From Candidatus Tanganyikabacteria bacterium (GTDB taxonomy: Bacteria > Cyanobacteriota > Sericytochromatia > S15B-MN24 > VGJW01), in assembly GCA_016867265.1 (NCBI GenBank), contig VGJW01000013.1:30846-94845 (forward strand): a stretch of DNA of 64,000 bases, read 5' to 3'. Position numbers and translations under genes: made by a program. Every line of letters starts with the position of its first letter. Position 1 is the stretch's first letter. The notes under the pieces were generated by a model, which saw nothing but the letters and a program-made list of their open reading frames with translations, did not search any database and was not told where the DNA came from. Shown in pieces: positions 52,978 through 63,664 of the stretch.

Positions 52978-53280
52978 GCCGGCATTGGCCGAGACGCCGG
53001 GGGCATCTGGGACTGCTGGGTGCCGTCCTTGTCCCGGGTCGGGATGGACCTGAGGGGTGGCAGCTTGCCGGTGCCGGCCGCGCCGGCGATGATATCTCGC
53101 GCCATGATGGAGCCTCCGGGATCTTTCCCCCGTGGCAACTTACCCAGCGAGGGCCCCTGATGCTGCTTCCGGGCAGGATGTTGCCGCCGCCGGTTGACCC
53201 ACGGCCGAGGCGTCCCTGTCATCCCGGGCAGGAAATCCTGCTTCGGCGTCGTCGTTGACCACGCAAGGGAAGTCGAGCGA
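52978..53280 (-). other. Leader region of the C39-like gene, possible frameshifted start
   Basis: About 300 bases. On the minus strand ATG 53104, 7 bases after GGAG, opens a frame giving MARDIIAGAAGTGKLPPLRS that leaves the frame of the C39-like gene before 52977. In the C39 frame the sequence remains open upstream without a good start. Either translation begins at GTG 52977, or a one- or two-base shift separates the start from the gene. Nothing else was found. Confidence 0.4.
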
Positions 53281-54369
53281 CTAGGGCTGGGCCACAAGGT
53301 CGAAGACCGGAATCGAAAGTTCGGCCCGCAAGGCCTTGAGCAGATCCAGTGCATCGAGCGCCGCGACGTGCGGTGCCGTCGGGTTGCAAGTCACCGCAAG
53401 CAGGCGGATGGCTTTGCGGACCTCGATCCGGTGCCCACGGCCCGCCAGCCTTGCCAGTGTCGCGGGACGGCAGACGACATGGGTCGCGTCCGGCAGGATG
53501 ATGGGGATGCCGGGCAGGCGTCGTGCCAGCAGGGCCAGGGCGAGGCCTTCCGAAAGGGCCCCGGGCAAGGCCACGGCCAGCAGGTCGTCCGGCAGCCACG
53601 CGACGAAGGCCTCGGGGTCCTCCAGGGCCTGCCCGGACGCGTAGGGGATGTGTGTTTCCGTGATGTCCAAGTATCCTGACTTGTTGTCTAATGGCGCAAA
53701 TGTTGTCTGAGTAACTGTCAGCATGTTTGCGAGTGTGACGCTGTCGGTGACGGTCTGGGCAAGGCGCAGCTCGTGCGTGTCCTCCGGCCGGGCGACGGTC
53801 AGGGCGCGCCCGCCGGGCATCGGCGCCAGCCTTGCCCCGCCCGATGCCGCCATCGCGAGACCGGTCGCCAGCAAGACGCCATCGGCGAGGTGGGGTGAAG
53901 CAGAAGCGCGGCGATCAATGGCCCCGTCGACGAGTACGCGGTGTGCCCCTGCCGCCACCAAGGCCTCGCGTGCAGACGTTGCCCCCTCGACGGTTACAGG
54001 TCCTGCGATCTCGACAGCGCCGCGACCGGTGACGCGATAGATGCCGACGGGGCCAAGGCCCGTATGGACTCCGGTCCCGGCGACGAGGGTGAGCGGGGCC
54101 GTCGCCCGGCGGGCGGAAGCCTCCGCGGTAGCCAGCAGGGTGCCCACAGGAGGTCGGATACGGGGCTTTGGCAGGTCTGTCACGGCGTCGAGGTCCTCGC
54201 CATCGCGCCCCACGGAGGTCAGACCGAGCGGGCCCTGCGGAGCCAACCGCTCGATCAGCCAGTTGAGCGTCGTCGTCTTGCCGACGTTCTTCGCCGTGCC
54301 CACGATCGAGAGCGTGGCCGGACGCCCGACTTCGGCGTCGAGGGCGTGGACGAGGTCCAGGAGGCGCAT
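53281..54369 (-). CDS. KamB-like lysine 5,6-aminomutase reactivase subunit (P-loop protein)
   Basis: A 362-residue P-loop protein. Walker A is GTAKNVGKTT (Gly24 to Thr32-33). It continues with GPLGLTSVGRDGEDLDAVTD, KPRIRPPVGTLLATAEA, GRGAVEIAGPVTVEGATSA and HRVLVDGAIDRRASASPHLA. These match the pattern of the protein encoded beside kamDE or oraSE in clostridia and fusobacteria and called KamB, part of the complex that restores inactivated cobalamin in the aminomutase. The MutS-like partner KamC is not in this window. The kamD gene begins 4 kb downstream on the same strand, beyond the C39-like genes. The assignment is from memory of the family and should be confirmed by search. Confidence 0.6.
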   Translation of the reverse strand: MRLLDLVHALDAEVGRPATLSIVGTAKNVGKTTTLNWLIERLAPQGPLGLTSVGRDGEDLDAVTDLPKPRIRPPVGTLLATAEASARRATAPLTLVAGTGVHTGLGPVGIYRVTGRGAVEIAGPVTVEGATSAREALVAAGAHRVLVDGAIDRRASASPHLADGVLLATGLAMAASGGARLAPMPGGRALTVARPEDTHELRLAQTVTDSVTLANMLTVTQTTFAPLDNKSGYLDITETHIPYASGQALEDPEAFVAWLPDDLLAVALPGALSEGLALALLARRLPGIPIILPDATHVVCRPATLARLAGRGHRIEVRKAIRLLAVTCNPTAPHVAALDALDLLKALRAELSIPVFDLVAQP

Positions 54370-54497
54370 GGGGTTCAGGTTAGCACGGGGTGGTCCGGCA
54401 GCAGGCCCATTGGCCGGGGCCACCTGAGCTCTTGGGGGCCCTGAGGCTCATCGATGTCCGGGTATGTGACCCGTTGGCGGACCGGATGGCCTGAAGG

Positions 54498-56338
<1,841 letters not shown>

Positions 56339-56342
<4 letters not shown>

Positions 56343-59300
56343 GGCATGCCGACGGCCGCGGGGCGGACCGAGAAGTAGGTCGCCTCGGGGTGATGCAGCA
56401 CGAGGGCCACGGTCGACTGTTCGGGGACCAGTTGGCAGGCCTCGGTCAGGGTCATGCCCGTGGCGTCGGCGACGGGCATGATGTCGAAGAGCAAACGGTG
56501 GTCTTCAAGGTCGGGGATGGCCGGATAGCCCCAGCTGTAGCGCTTGCCCCGCCCTTCGTCCAGCCCCCACTGACGCCGTACCCGTCGGTGGGTGAACTCG
56601 GCCAGCGCCTCGGCCAGCTCGACGGCCAGACCGTGGGCGTAGTAAGCCTCGGCGTAGGCATCCGCTTGCTGGAGCGCCCCGAAGCGATCGGAGGCGCCTT
56701 CGCCCACCGTCACGGCCTGAAGGGCCAGCACATCCCGTCGGCCCGCATCCGCGGGCTGCACGTAGTCGGCCAGTGACAGTCGCGCGCCGCCGGCCTGGCG
56801 CGGGCAGCGGAAACGGCCCAGCGGTGTCATCGCCCGGTCGTCCTCAAAGACGACCAATTCATCGCCGTCGGCGATGCAGGCATAAAAGCCGTAAATCCCC
56901 CGGGGATGCAGCCAGGGTGCGCGCATCATGTCGGCGCGCAACTGCGCGAGCCGGGGGGCGAACTCCCCGGCGACGAGGCGATCCCAGTCGGCGCCTTTGG
57001 TGCCGCGGCCACCCCACGACAGGCGGAACAGGCTGTCGGTGTCCAGCAGGTCGAACAGGGCATCGAGCGGGACGGGCTCCAGCACGCGGGGGCCCCAGAA
57101 GGGGGGCGGGGGTACGGCGGCGACGGGCCGGACGGCCGAGCGTGCGGGCATGATCGTGGCCTGCGCCGAGGCCTCGCGCGGGGCTGCGGCAGCCTGGGCA
57201 GCAGCATGGATGTCCGAGACAAGGGCCGGGCGCCGCTCGGGATCCGTCAGCCGGTCCAGCAGGGCCAGGCCTTCGAAAGCGTCCTTGGCGTAGAAGACGC
57301 CTGCGGGATAGGGCGTACCATTCGGCAGCAGCGCGATCCTGCGCCCGAAGGACGGATTGATCGCCGCCCCGCCAATCAGGATCGGCAAGTCCACGCCCTG
57401 TCGGTGGGCCTCCTCGACGCAAAGCGGCATCTGCCGCGAGGTCGAGACCAGCAGGGCCGAGAGGCCGATGGCATCGGCACGCAGTTCGCGCGCCCGGTCG
57501 AGGATGGTCTGGACCGGAACCTGCTTGCCAAGGTCGTGCACGGTGTAGCCGTTGTTGGCGAGGATCACATGGACCAGGTTCTTGCCGATGTCGTGGACGT
57601 CCCCGAAGACCGTGGCGAGGACGACGGTGCCCTTGCTGGCGCCATCGATGCGGTCGAGGTGGGGTTCGACGTGGGCCACGGCGCGTTTCATGACCTCGGC
57701 CGACTGCAGGACGAACGGCAGGATGAGTTCGCCTGCCCCGAAGCGATCGCCCACTTCCTTCATGGCCGGTAGCAGGACCTCGTTCAGGACCGTGACGGGG
57801 TCCCGTCGGGAGAGGACCTCGTCCAGCAGCGCCTCGATGCCCTCCTTGCGGCGCTCGACGATCTGCCGGTGGATGCGTTCCTCGGCCGTGCGCGGGTCGG
57901 CCTCGGGGACGGCCGTCACGGTCGCGTTGCCGGTCTCCGGGGCCGTGTCGAACCACGCAATCAGCCGCGGTAGGGCATCGTCCCTGCGGGCGAGCACCAG
58001 GTCCTCGGCCAGGGTCAGGGCATCCGCGGGAATCTCGTGCAGAGGCAGGACGTGGTCCGGGTGGACGATGGCCAGGTCGAGGCCGGCCTTGACGGCGTGA
58101 TGAAGGAAGACGGCGTTGACGACCTTGCGGGCTTCCGCACCCAGTCCGAAGGAGACGTTGGAGACGCCCAGGATCGTGCGGACACCCGGCATTTCCTGCT
58201 TGACCAAGCGGATGCCCTGGAGGGTCTCGAGGGCAGATTCCGCGTACTCGGGGTCGCCCGTGGCAAGCGTGAAGGTCAGCGTGTCGACGATGAGGGCGTC
58301 CGGGGCGAGGCCATATTCTCCCGTGCACAGGTCGTGGATGCGGCGGGCCACCGCCCGCTTGCTTTCGGCCGTTCGGGCCATGCCCCCCTCGTCGATGGTC
58401 AGGGCGACGACAGCCGCGCCGTGCTCGCGAACGAAGGGCAGCACCGTGTCGATGCGTGTCCGGCCGTTCTCGAGATGGATCGAGTTCACGATCGCCCGCC
58501 CCGGGCAGGCGCGAAGTGCTTCATGCAGGACGGCCGGTTCGGTGGAGTCGATTACGAGGGGAGCCTCGACGCCCCGCGACAGTGCGCCCACGACCCGGGC
58601 CATCGTCGCGGCCTCGTCGGCACGCTCCGTCAGGGCCACGCAGACGTCCAGCACGTGGGCACCCGCCGCGACCTGCTGGCGGGCCACCTGCACCAGGCCG
58701 TCGTCATCGCCGTCGAGTACCAGCTGCTTGACCTTGCGGCTGCCCTGGGTGTTCAGGCGTTCGCCCACGATCAGGGGTGCGGGCTCCTGGTCGAGGGCGA
58801 CGGCCTGCATGGCGCTGGCCACATAGGCGGGCGTCGCAACGGGTCGCGGCTGCGGGCGGAGATCCCCCACCGCCTGGGACAGGGCGCGGATGTGGGCGGG
58901 CGTGGTGCCGCAGCAGCCTCCGACCGCACCCACGCCGTAGCGCGAGACGTACTCGGCCAGGATTTGGGCCATGGGCGCGGGCTCGAGGGGGTAGACGGCC
59001 TTGCCGTCGACATTCAAGGGCAGGCCTGCATTGGGCAGGATGCTGATGGGACGGGTCGACCGTTCCGAGAGCAGGGCGATGGGCGCACGCATGGCGTCTG
59101 GCCCCGTCGCGCAGTTCAGGCCGACGACATCGACGGGCAGGGCCTCGAGAATGGCGATCGCAGCCCCGATATCCGTGCCCAGCAGCATGCGCCCCGTGGG
59201 ATCGAGCGTGACCTGCACCTGCAGGGGCACGCTGCGCCCCAGGTCGCCAAAGGCTCGCCGGATGCCCGCGATGGCCGCCCGTACCTCGAGGATGTCCTGC

Positions 59301-59821
59301 GCCGTCTCGACCAGCAGCAGGTCGCAGCCACCCTCGACGAGGGCCACGGCCTGTTCCCGGTAGGTCTCGGCCAGATCCTCGAAGCCCACGGCGCCCAACA
59401 CCGGGTCGCCCGAGGACGGCAGCATGCCCGTGGGGCCGAGTGATCCTGCGACGAACCGCGGTCGGTCGGGGGTCGCAAGGGCATCGGCTTCGGCACGGGC
59501 GAGGCGCGCGGCCGTCACGTTGAGTTCGTGGGTCCGGTCGCCCAGATCCCACTCGTCGAGCTTGCGGCGGTTGCCACCGAAGGTGTTGGTCTCGACGACG
59601 TCGGCGCCAGCCTCGAGGTAGGCGCGGTGGACGCCGCGGATGACGTCGGGCCTGCTGGCGACGAGGATCTCGGGGCAGCCCGCGCGGCCCTGGTAGTCCT
59701 CGGCCGTCAGCTCGAGGGGCTGCAGCATCGTGCCCATGCCGCCGTCAAAGACGAGGATGCGTTGGGCGAGGGCGGCGAGGTAGGGGTGCATCGGGGCCCG
59801 AGGGGCCGGATTTCCAGTCAT
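56339..59821 (-). CDS. metH: Cobalamin-dependent methionine synthase
   Basis: A 1160-residue full-length MetH. The homocysteine barrel (about 15-325) has Cys237, Cys303 and Cys304. The folate-binding barrel (about 345-620) shows IVGERLNTQGSRKVKQLVLD. The cap and B12 domain (about 650-890) has DVHDIG, with His743 as the axial ligand, plus LLVSTSRQMPLCVEEAHR. The reactivation domain (about 930-1160) has RYSWGYPAIPDLEDH. The start ATG 59821 follows GGGA; a second ATG is at 59791. It is translationally coupled to the downstream MTHFR fusion. No SAM or cobalamin riboswitch was recognised in its leader. Confidence 0.97.
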
Positions 59822-60205
59822 GTCGTTCCCGTCAGGGCCCGGTTGCGGCGGATGGCTGCCCGGACCGGACCATCACCAAGTGTAGCCTACGTGGCGGCCG
59901 TCCCCCCACAATTCCCGCCTGGCGCTCGGCGATCCTTGTGCGCGAGCCGCTTCGCAGTCAGGAGCGCCGCACTGCGGTCGAGCCTTGGGGCAAGGCGGGA
60001 TTGTTTCGCTCGGGGGCGTGGCTTGGTCGGGCAACGCTCCCGGGCGTTTAAACGTGAGCAATCTGGCCCGGGCAGATTAACTCGTTCTTAAGTGTCAAGA
60101 GGTTATGAATAGCGCATCGCTTCAGGATAGCCCCTGCAAGACCAGGCGGGCAGCGCGTGTCGTTGCCCCATGCAGATAAAGGCCAAGGGGCCAGGAATTG
60201 TCATC
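59822..60205. other. Divergent intergenic region, metH and lipoprotein
   Basis: About 380 bases between divergent genes. It contains a local AT-rich patch at about 60078-60115. No riboswitch consensus for cobalamin (B12 box) or SAM was recognised in the metH leader on the minus strand. Inverted repeats are listed separately. Promoters for both genes must lie here, but no single pair of hexamers stands out. Confidence 0.4.
60045..60078. repeat. Two adjacent palindromes in the metH upstream region
   Basis: The 10-base palindrome CGTTTAAACG (60045-60054) is followed after five bases by AATCTG-GCCCGGG-CAGATT (60060-60078), a 6-base-arm inverted repeat with a GC-rich centre. Such pairs can be operators for dimeric regulators or weak terminator-like structures. 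Assignment is tentative. Confidence 0.4.
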
Positions 60206-60745
60206 GTGAAGCGTTGCATTTGGGCGTCTCTCGTCGTGTCGTTTACCGCAGGTTGCGGCGCACTTCCTGCACCTCAGGGGCGCGTCGCGGACTCAGAGGG
60301 CGTGTCTGCGCTCGGAAGGGGCAAGATCGGGACCGTCCAGGGCTGGCAGGCGCGCACCGAGACAGGTACGGGCAATGTCGTCGCGGTGGCCGTGACGCCC
60401 GCAGTCCAGGTGGGCGTGGGAACTGCGGCCCGGACGGCGCCGGCATCGCTTCGCCTGACCTACACGGACAAGACCGGCTACTTCGCGGGTCGCATGACGC
60501 TTAATGGCTGGTGTGTCCTGGCGATGGCCGGGGGGCGCCGGGTCGAGGTGGGTGCCGTCAGCCTGGGGCGTCAGGATGCGGCGACGACCGGCCCGGCTGA
60601 TTTCGTCGGCGTGGCCCAGTTGTCGGCCCTGCCTGCCGGCGAGGTGCCGGTAGCCCTTGAACTGGCTGTCTCCTCGAGCGATCGGTATGGCCATCTGCGC
60701 TGGGATTCGGACATCGGGCGGAACTACAAGCTGGCCAAGCGCTGA
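60206..60745 (+). CDS. Predicted lipoprotein
   Basis: A 179-residue product from GTG 60206 with AGGA upstream; an in-frame ATG at 60170 would put 12 residues before the signal. The N-terminus VKRCIWASLVVSFTAGC has a lipobox at Cys17. The mature part is beta-rich (GNVVAVAVTPAVQVGVGTAA, PASLRLTYTDKTGYFAGRMT, GRRVEVGAVSLGRQDAATTG). It resembles in style the lipoproteins at 31825-32856 and in the Kelch cluster, but no family was recognised. Confidence 0.65.
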   Translation: MKRCIWASLVVSFTAGCGALPAPQGRVADSEGVSALGRGKIGTVQGWQARTETGTGNVVAVAVTPAVQVGVGTAARTAPASLRLTYTDKTGYFAGRMTLNGWCVLAMAGGRRVEVGAVSLGRQDAATTGPADFVGVAQLSALPAGEVPVALELAVSSSDRYGHLRWDSDIGRNYKLAKR

Positions 60746-60880
60746 CGGCCGGCGTACGTGTGACGGGCGGCGGTGGGGCAGCGGAACCCGTGGCAGTGTC
60801 CGTGCGGAGAGACGGCTGAAGCGTCGGGAGGCATCCGTGGCTTCGCGTGGCGCGAGCAGCACGGTCATGGGGTCATTTCG

Positions 60881-61207
60881 ATGAGGAAGGAGGATGCCCG
60901 CTTGCATCGCTTGCCCTCGTCACCCTTGATCTTAGGCGCCTGCGTCTGGTTGACCGTGGCGCTGGCGCATCTGGCCTGGAGCATGCGTCGCGTGGAGGGG
61001 CAGGAACCACACGTTGCAACCATGGACGATGCGTCCCTGCAGGACTGGGAAGCCCTGGTGGCGCGTTTCGCGCGGGCCGGCGACCTGTTCATCCAGAAGG
61101 TCCTTCGTGGCGCGGCGGAGGACCCGGCTTGGCGCGGAACCCTGCGGGACACGTTGCAGTTGACCGAGAAGCGGGGCTGGATCGGGTCTGCGGAGACCTG
61201 GCTCTAG
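60881..61207 (+). CDS. HEPN-like protein truncated by TAG before its catalytic motif
   Basis: The open frame gives 108 residues from ATG 60881. It may really begin at ATG 61022 (MDDASLQDWEALVARFARAG), because the earlier part is a hydrophobic stretch unusual for HEPN. It runs LFIQKVLRGAAEDPAWRGTL and LQLTEKRGWIGSAETWL, then TAG 61205-61207. The next codons in frame read IRELRNLAVHEYGGDAVDAA, that is the HEPN RX4H motif RNLAVH, and continue to a TGA near 61344. So the toxin would lose exactly its active site. It overlaps the nucleotidyltransferase-like ORF that follows. Confidence 0.6.
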   Translation: MRKEDARLHRLPSSPLILGACVWLTVALAHLAWSMRRVEGQEPHVATMDDASLQDWEALVARFARAGDLFIQKVLRGAAEDPAWRGTLRDTLQLTEKRGWIGSAETWL

Positions 61208-61344
61208 ATTCGCGAACTCAGGAACCTGGCGGTGCATGAGTACGGGGGAGATGCCGTGGATGCGGCGCTCTGCCGGATGCGTGACCTGTGCCCGACGGTG
61301 GTAGCTACAAGGGGGCTCGGGGCCGATGCGCCTGACGGCAGCTG
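61208..61344 (+). pseudogene. 3' part of the HEPN gene carrying the RX4H motif
   Basis: In frame with 60881-61207 after the amber codon: IRELRNLAVHEYGG and a short helical tail, ending at TGA about 61342-61344. Overlap with the next ORF by about 20 bases is what an intact HEPN-MNT operon shows. Without readthrough it is not translated. Confidence 0.55.
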
Positions 61345-61653
61345 AACGCTTGCGCCTGCTCTCGGCGGCCCGGGCCACCCTGGGCGCATCGTGGACCAAG
61401 TGGCTCTTTGGCAGTTGCGCGGAGGACCGGCTGTCGGGGGGCGACACTGCTGGTCGTGCTGCCGGATGAGGCGGCCCTGCTGGCGGCGCTGCCGTGGAAG
61501 GCCCGGTTTTTGGTGGCGGCCAAGACGCTGGTCTGGGACCAGCAGATTGATCCCGTCCTGACGACCGGGGAACGCGTGCGCGATAATCCCTTCCTTCAGA
61601 GCCTCTTGCCAACGGCTGTGGCTCCAGGGACAGCGGATGGGGAGGTCGCTTGA
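61326..61653 (+). pseudogene. MNT-type nucleotidyltransferase antitoxin remnant, frameshifted
   Basis: From ATG 61326: MRLTAAERLRLLSAARATLG, then WTKWLFGSCAEDRLSGGD. This is the start of a MNT/MntA GS-X9/10-DxD active site. At about 61440 the frame changes; a second frame from 61408 to 61653 continues LLVVLPDEAALLAALPWKAR with QQIDPVLTTGERVRDNPF, typical of the rest of the domain. The second Asp of the DxD motif falls in the shift, so no active enzyme can be read. It pairs with the broken HEPN gene just upstream. Confidence 0.55.
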
Positions 61654-61725
61654 GGTACCAGCCGGGCCGTCACGGTCGCGTGCCTGAGCTGGGGGATGAT
61701 GTAGCCTTGCGGATGATGGCAGCCT

Positions 61726-62250
61726 GTGGGGCATTTCGCCGTTCGCGAAAAGCCTGTCTGCCCCCTGAACCACGTTCCCGCCCTTGACCTGTACTTCGAG
61801 CGTCAGGTGGATTTGACGCCCGACGAGATGTGGCGGGCGTGGACGAATCCGGCCTTGATGGTGCAGTGGTTCACGCCGGCACCTTTGCGCACGCTCGAGG
61901 CCGAAATGGATGCCCGGCCGGGCGGGCGCTTCCGTACCATGATGGCCGGGCCCGAGGGGCCGACAGTCGAGGGCGATGGCTGCGTGTTGGCGGCCGAGCC
62001 GGGCGCACGGTTCGCGTGGACCAACGCCATGCGGCCGGGCTTTCGACCCCTGGTGCTGAACGGAGAGGGAGACTTTCCGTTCGTGGCCGAACTGAGCTTC
62101 GAGAGCCGGGACGGGGGCACCCATTACTGCGCCGTGGCGCGGCACGCCACACCCGAGGATCGGGAGCGTCACGGCGCCATGAACTTCGAGGAGGGCTGGG
62201 GCGCGGCACTCGCGCAGATGGTGACGCTGATGCAGGGCCTGCGGGGCTGA
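61726..62250 (+). CDS. SRPBCC/AHSA1-family protein
   Basis: A 174-residue START-like (Bet v 1 fold) protein, possibly starting at GTG 61726. Family features are FERQVDLTPDEMWRAWTNPA, LMVQWFTPAPLRTLEAEMDA, RPGGRFRTMMAGPEGPTVEG and VAELSFESRDGGTHYCAVAR, with a final helix EEGWGAALAQMVTLMQG. These proteins bind hydrophobic ligands; some act as Hsp90 co-chaperone-like or glutathione-linked proteins. It overlaps the next gene, a VOC protein, by one base; the pairing AHSA1-VOC is common in bacteria. Confidence 0.88.
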   Translation: MGHFAVREKPVCPLNHVPALDLYFERQVDLTPDEMWRAWTNPALMVQWFTPAPLRTLEAEMDARPGGRFRTMMAGPEGPTVEGDGCVLAAEPGARFAWTNAMRPGFRPLVLNGEGDFPFVAELSFESRDGGTHYCAVARHATPEDRERHGAMNFEEGWGAALAQMVTLMQGLRG

Positions 62251-62678
62251 TGGCTCGGACCAGCACCTATCTGAACTTCCCCGGGACGACGGAAGAGGCC
62301 TTCCACTTTTACCGGGCAGTCTTCGGGACCGAGTTCGTTGCTACGCTCCAACGCATGGGGGAAGTCCCCGGGATGGAGGGTCTGCCCGAGGATCAGCGCC
62401 GCCTCGTGATGCATGTCGAACTGCCCATTCTGGGTGGCCATGTCCTGATGGGGACGGATGCCGTCGCGTCGATGGGGCATGACCTGCAACAGGGTAACGC
62501 CGCGCATCTCAACCTCGAGCCCGACACGCTCGACGAGGCCCGGCGCCTGTTCGGGGCGCTGGCCGAGGGGGGCGTCGTCAAGCAGCCGCTTGAGCAGATG
62601 TTCTGGGGCGCGACCTATGGGGCCGTCGTGGATCGTTGCGGCGTGTCGTGGTTGGTGAACTGCGCCGCCCAGGCCTAA
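62250..62678 (+). CDS. VOC-family protein (PhnB-like)
   Basis: A 142-residue glyoxalase/vicinal-oxygen-chelate protein of the PhnB/YdfO kind. It starts STYLNFPGTTEEAFHFYRAV with VMHVELPILGGHVLMGTDA, then LNLEPDTLDEARRLFGALAE, GGVVKQPLEQMFWGATYGAV and DRCGVSWLVNC. The metal-site positions of true glyoxalases are not clearly kept, as is usual in this subgroup. ATG 62250 overlaps the AHSA1 stop. The stop converges on the small minus-strand gene. Confidence 0.88.
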   Translation: MARTSTYLNFPGTTEEAFHFYRAVFGTEFVATLQRMGEVPGMEGLPEDQRRLVMHVELPILGGHVLMGTDAVASMGHDLQQGNAAHLNLEPDTLDEARRLFGALAEGGVVKQPLEQMFWGATYGAVVDRCGVSWLVNCAAQA

Positions 62679-62995
62679 GGCTGGGGGGGCGCGTCCGGCA
62701 GCACGGTCCAGCGTGTTTTCCTGCCGTCGGGACCCAGCAGGAAGCCTGTCGCGAGGGCGGCTTCGATGCGGGCAAGCACCGTCTCGCGGTCCGAATCGGG
62801 GCACGTGAGCCGGACGTTGACCTCCAGATGGTCGTCGGCCGTGTGCGCGCTTGTCAGGTGGGGCCATCGGCACGGGCCCTCGTGATCCCAGTGACCGCAG
62901 AGCGCCACGGTGATGGCGCCGCCCGGCGCGCGCGGATCTCCCCCGGGTTCGAGGCGCAGGCGGAACGTCAGGTGATGGGCGGTCCTGTCGGGCAT
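62675..62995 (-). CDS. Conserved small protein of unknown function
   Basis: A 106-residue product from ATG 62995. The central stretch ITVALCGHWDHEGPCRWPHL is distinctive and recurs in small uncharacterised proteins of actinobacteria and others, as far as I recall. It is rich in His, Cys and Trp, and metal binding is conceivable. Further features are HHLTFRLRLEPGGD and TCPDSDRETVLARIEAALAT. It overlaps the VOC stop by a few bases in opposite orientation. No function known. Confidence 0.7.
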   Translation of the reverse strand: MPDRTAHHLTFRLRLEPGGDPRAPGGAITVALCGHWDHEGPCRWPHLTSAHTADDHLEVNVRLTCPDSDRETVLARIEAALATGFLLGPDGRKTRWTVLPDAPPQP

Positions 62996-63039
62996 CCGCA
63001 GCGTCGGGTCCTCTCGTCGATGGTGGGGTGAGATTCGAA

Positions 63040-63477
63040 TCACTTTTGCGCGACCTCGTCACGCATCGTCGGCAAGGTCCGCGCAGGCCGCGTGAAGGCT
63101 CCGGGGCGGGGGCTGCTGGACGAGCTACGCTCGATCATGATGGCCCTGCGGATCCCGTCCCGCCAGACCAGCAGCAGGTCGACCTCGGCACCTGTGTGCG
63201 TCCGGCGACGTGCTCGATTGCCACGCGTTTGCAGCGGTCCTTGATGGCCTCTTGGCGACGTCCGAAGGCTGGGGCCAGGTCTCCGCTGGGCATGCCTGCC
63301 TACAATGCCCGGACCAAGACCCGATCCTCGGCCACGCTCCGCAGTCTTCCAGCCGTGCGCGCGACCCTGGCCTTGGTGGGGGGGCACCGCTGTGTGAGGC
63401 GGGCCTGACTCCGAAGGACCGGGGCGACGGTCAACCTTGGGTGTCGGTTGTACTTCGGACCCGAGTTCGATGGGCAC
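63040..63477 (-). pseudogene. Possible remnant of a DUF4143/AAA-type ATPase C-terminus
   Basis: On the minus strand, TGAEVDLLLVWRDGIRRAIM with SPRPGAFTRPARTLPTM resembles the PD-(D/E)XK-like C-terminal domain of DUF4143 ATPases (GAEVDLVL ... EIKRS ... PSRGF). The stretch before it is broken across frames (for example RVARTAGRLRSVAEDRVLVR in another frame near 63330-63560), with stops between. No intact ATPase part lies upstream in the window. Treat as a likely fragment. Confidence 0.35.
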
Positions 63478-63581
63478 CCCGGTTTGTCGTAAGGGCCCTT
63501 GGCTGTGCAGTCAGGTCGGGCATTTGATGATCGTGATGGCCTGAACGCCACGGGCCACAAGCGTTTCGGGAGTTCCAGGTG

Positions 63582-63607
63582 CCTAAGGCAAAAACTTTTG
63601 CCTTAGG
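63582..63607. repeat. 12-bp-arm palindrome
   Basis: CCTAAGGCAAAA and its complement TTTTGCCTTAGG are separated by two bases (AC). It stands alone in otherwise GC-rich DNA, 58 bases before ATG 63665. On the plus strand it ends in a weak TTTT arm, so it can be an operator or a terminator for the minus-strand remnant. Confidence 0.6.
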
Positions 63608-63664
63608 TGCGGGCGTTGCGGGCGCGTGGTGTTCGTGCGACGCGAGATGCTCTGGCAAACCGCC

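Noticed and set aside
59822..60160. SAM or cobalamin riboswitch upstream of metH
   Set aside because: No B12-box or SAM-riboswitch core sequence could be found on the minus strand by eye; a covariance search would be needed to be certain.
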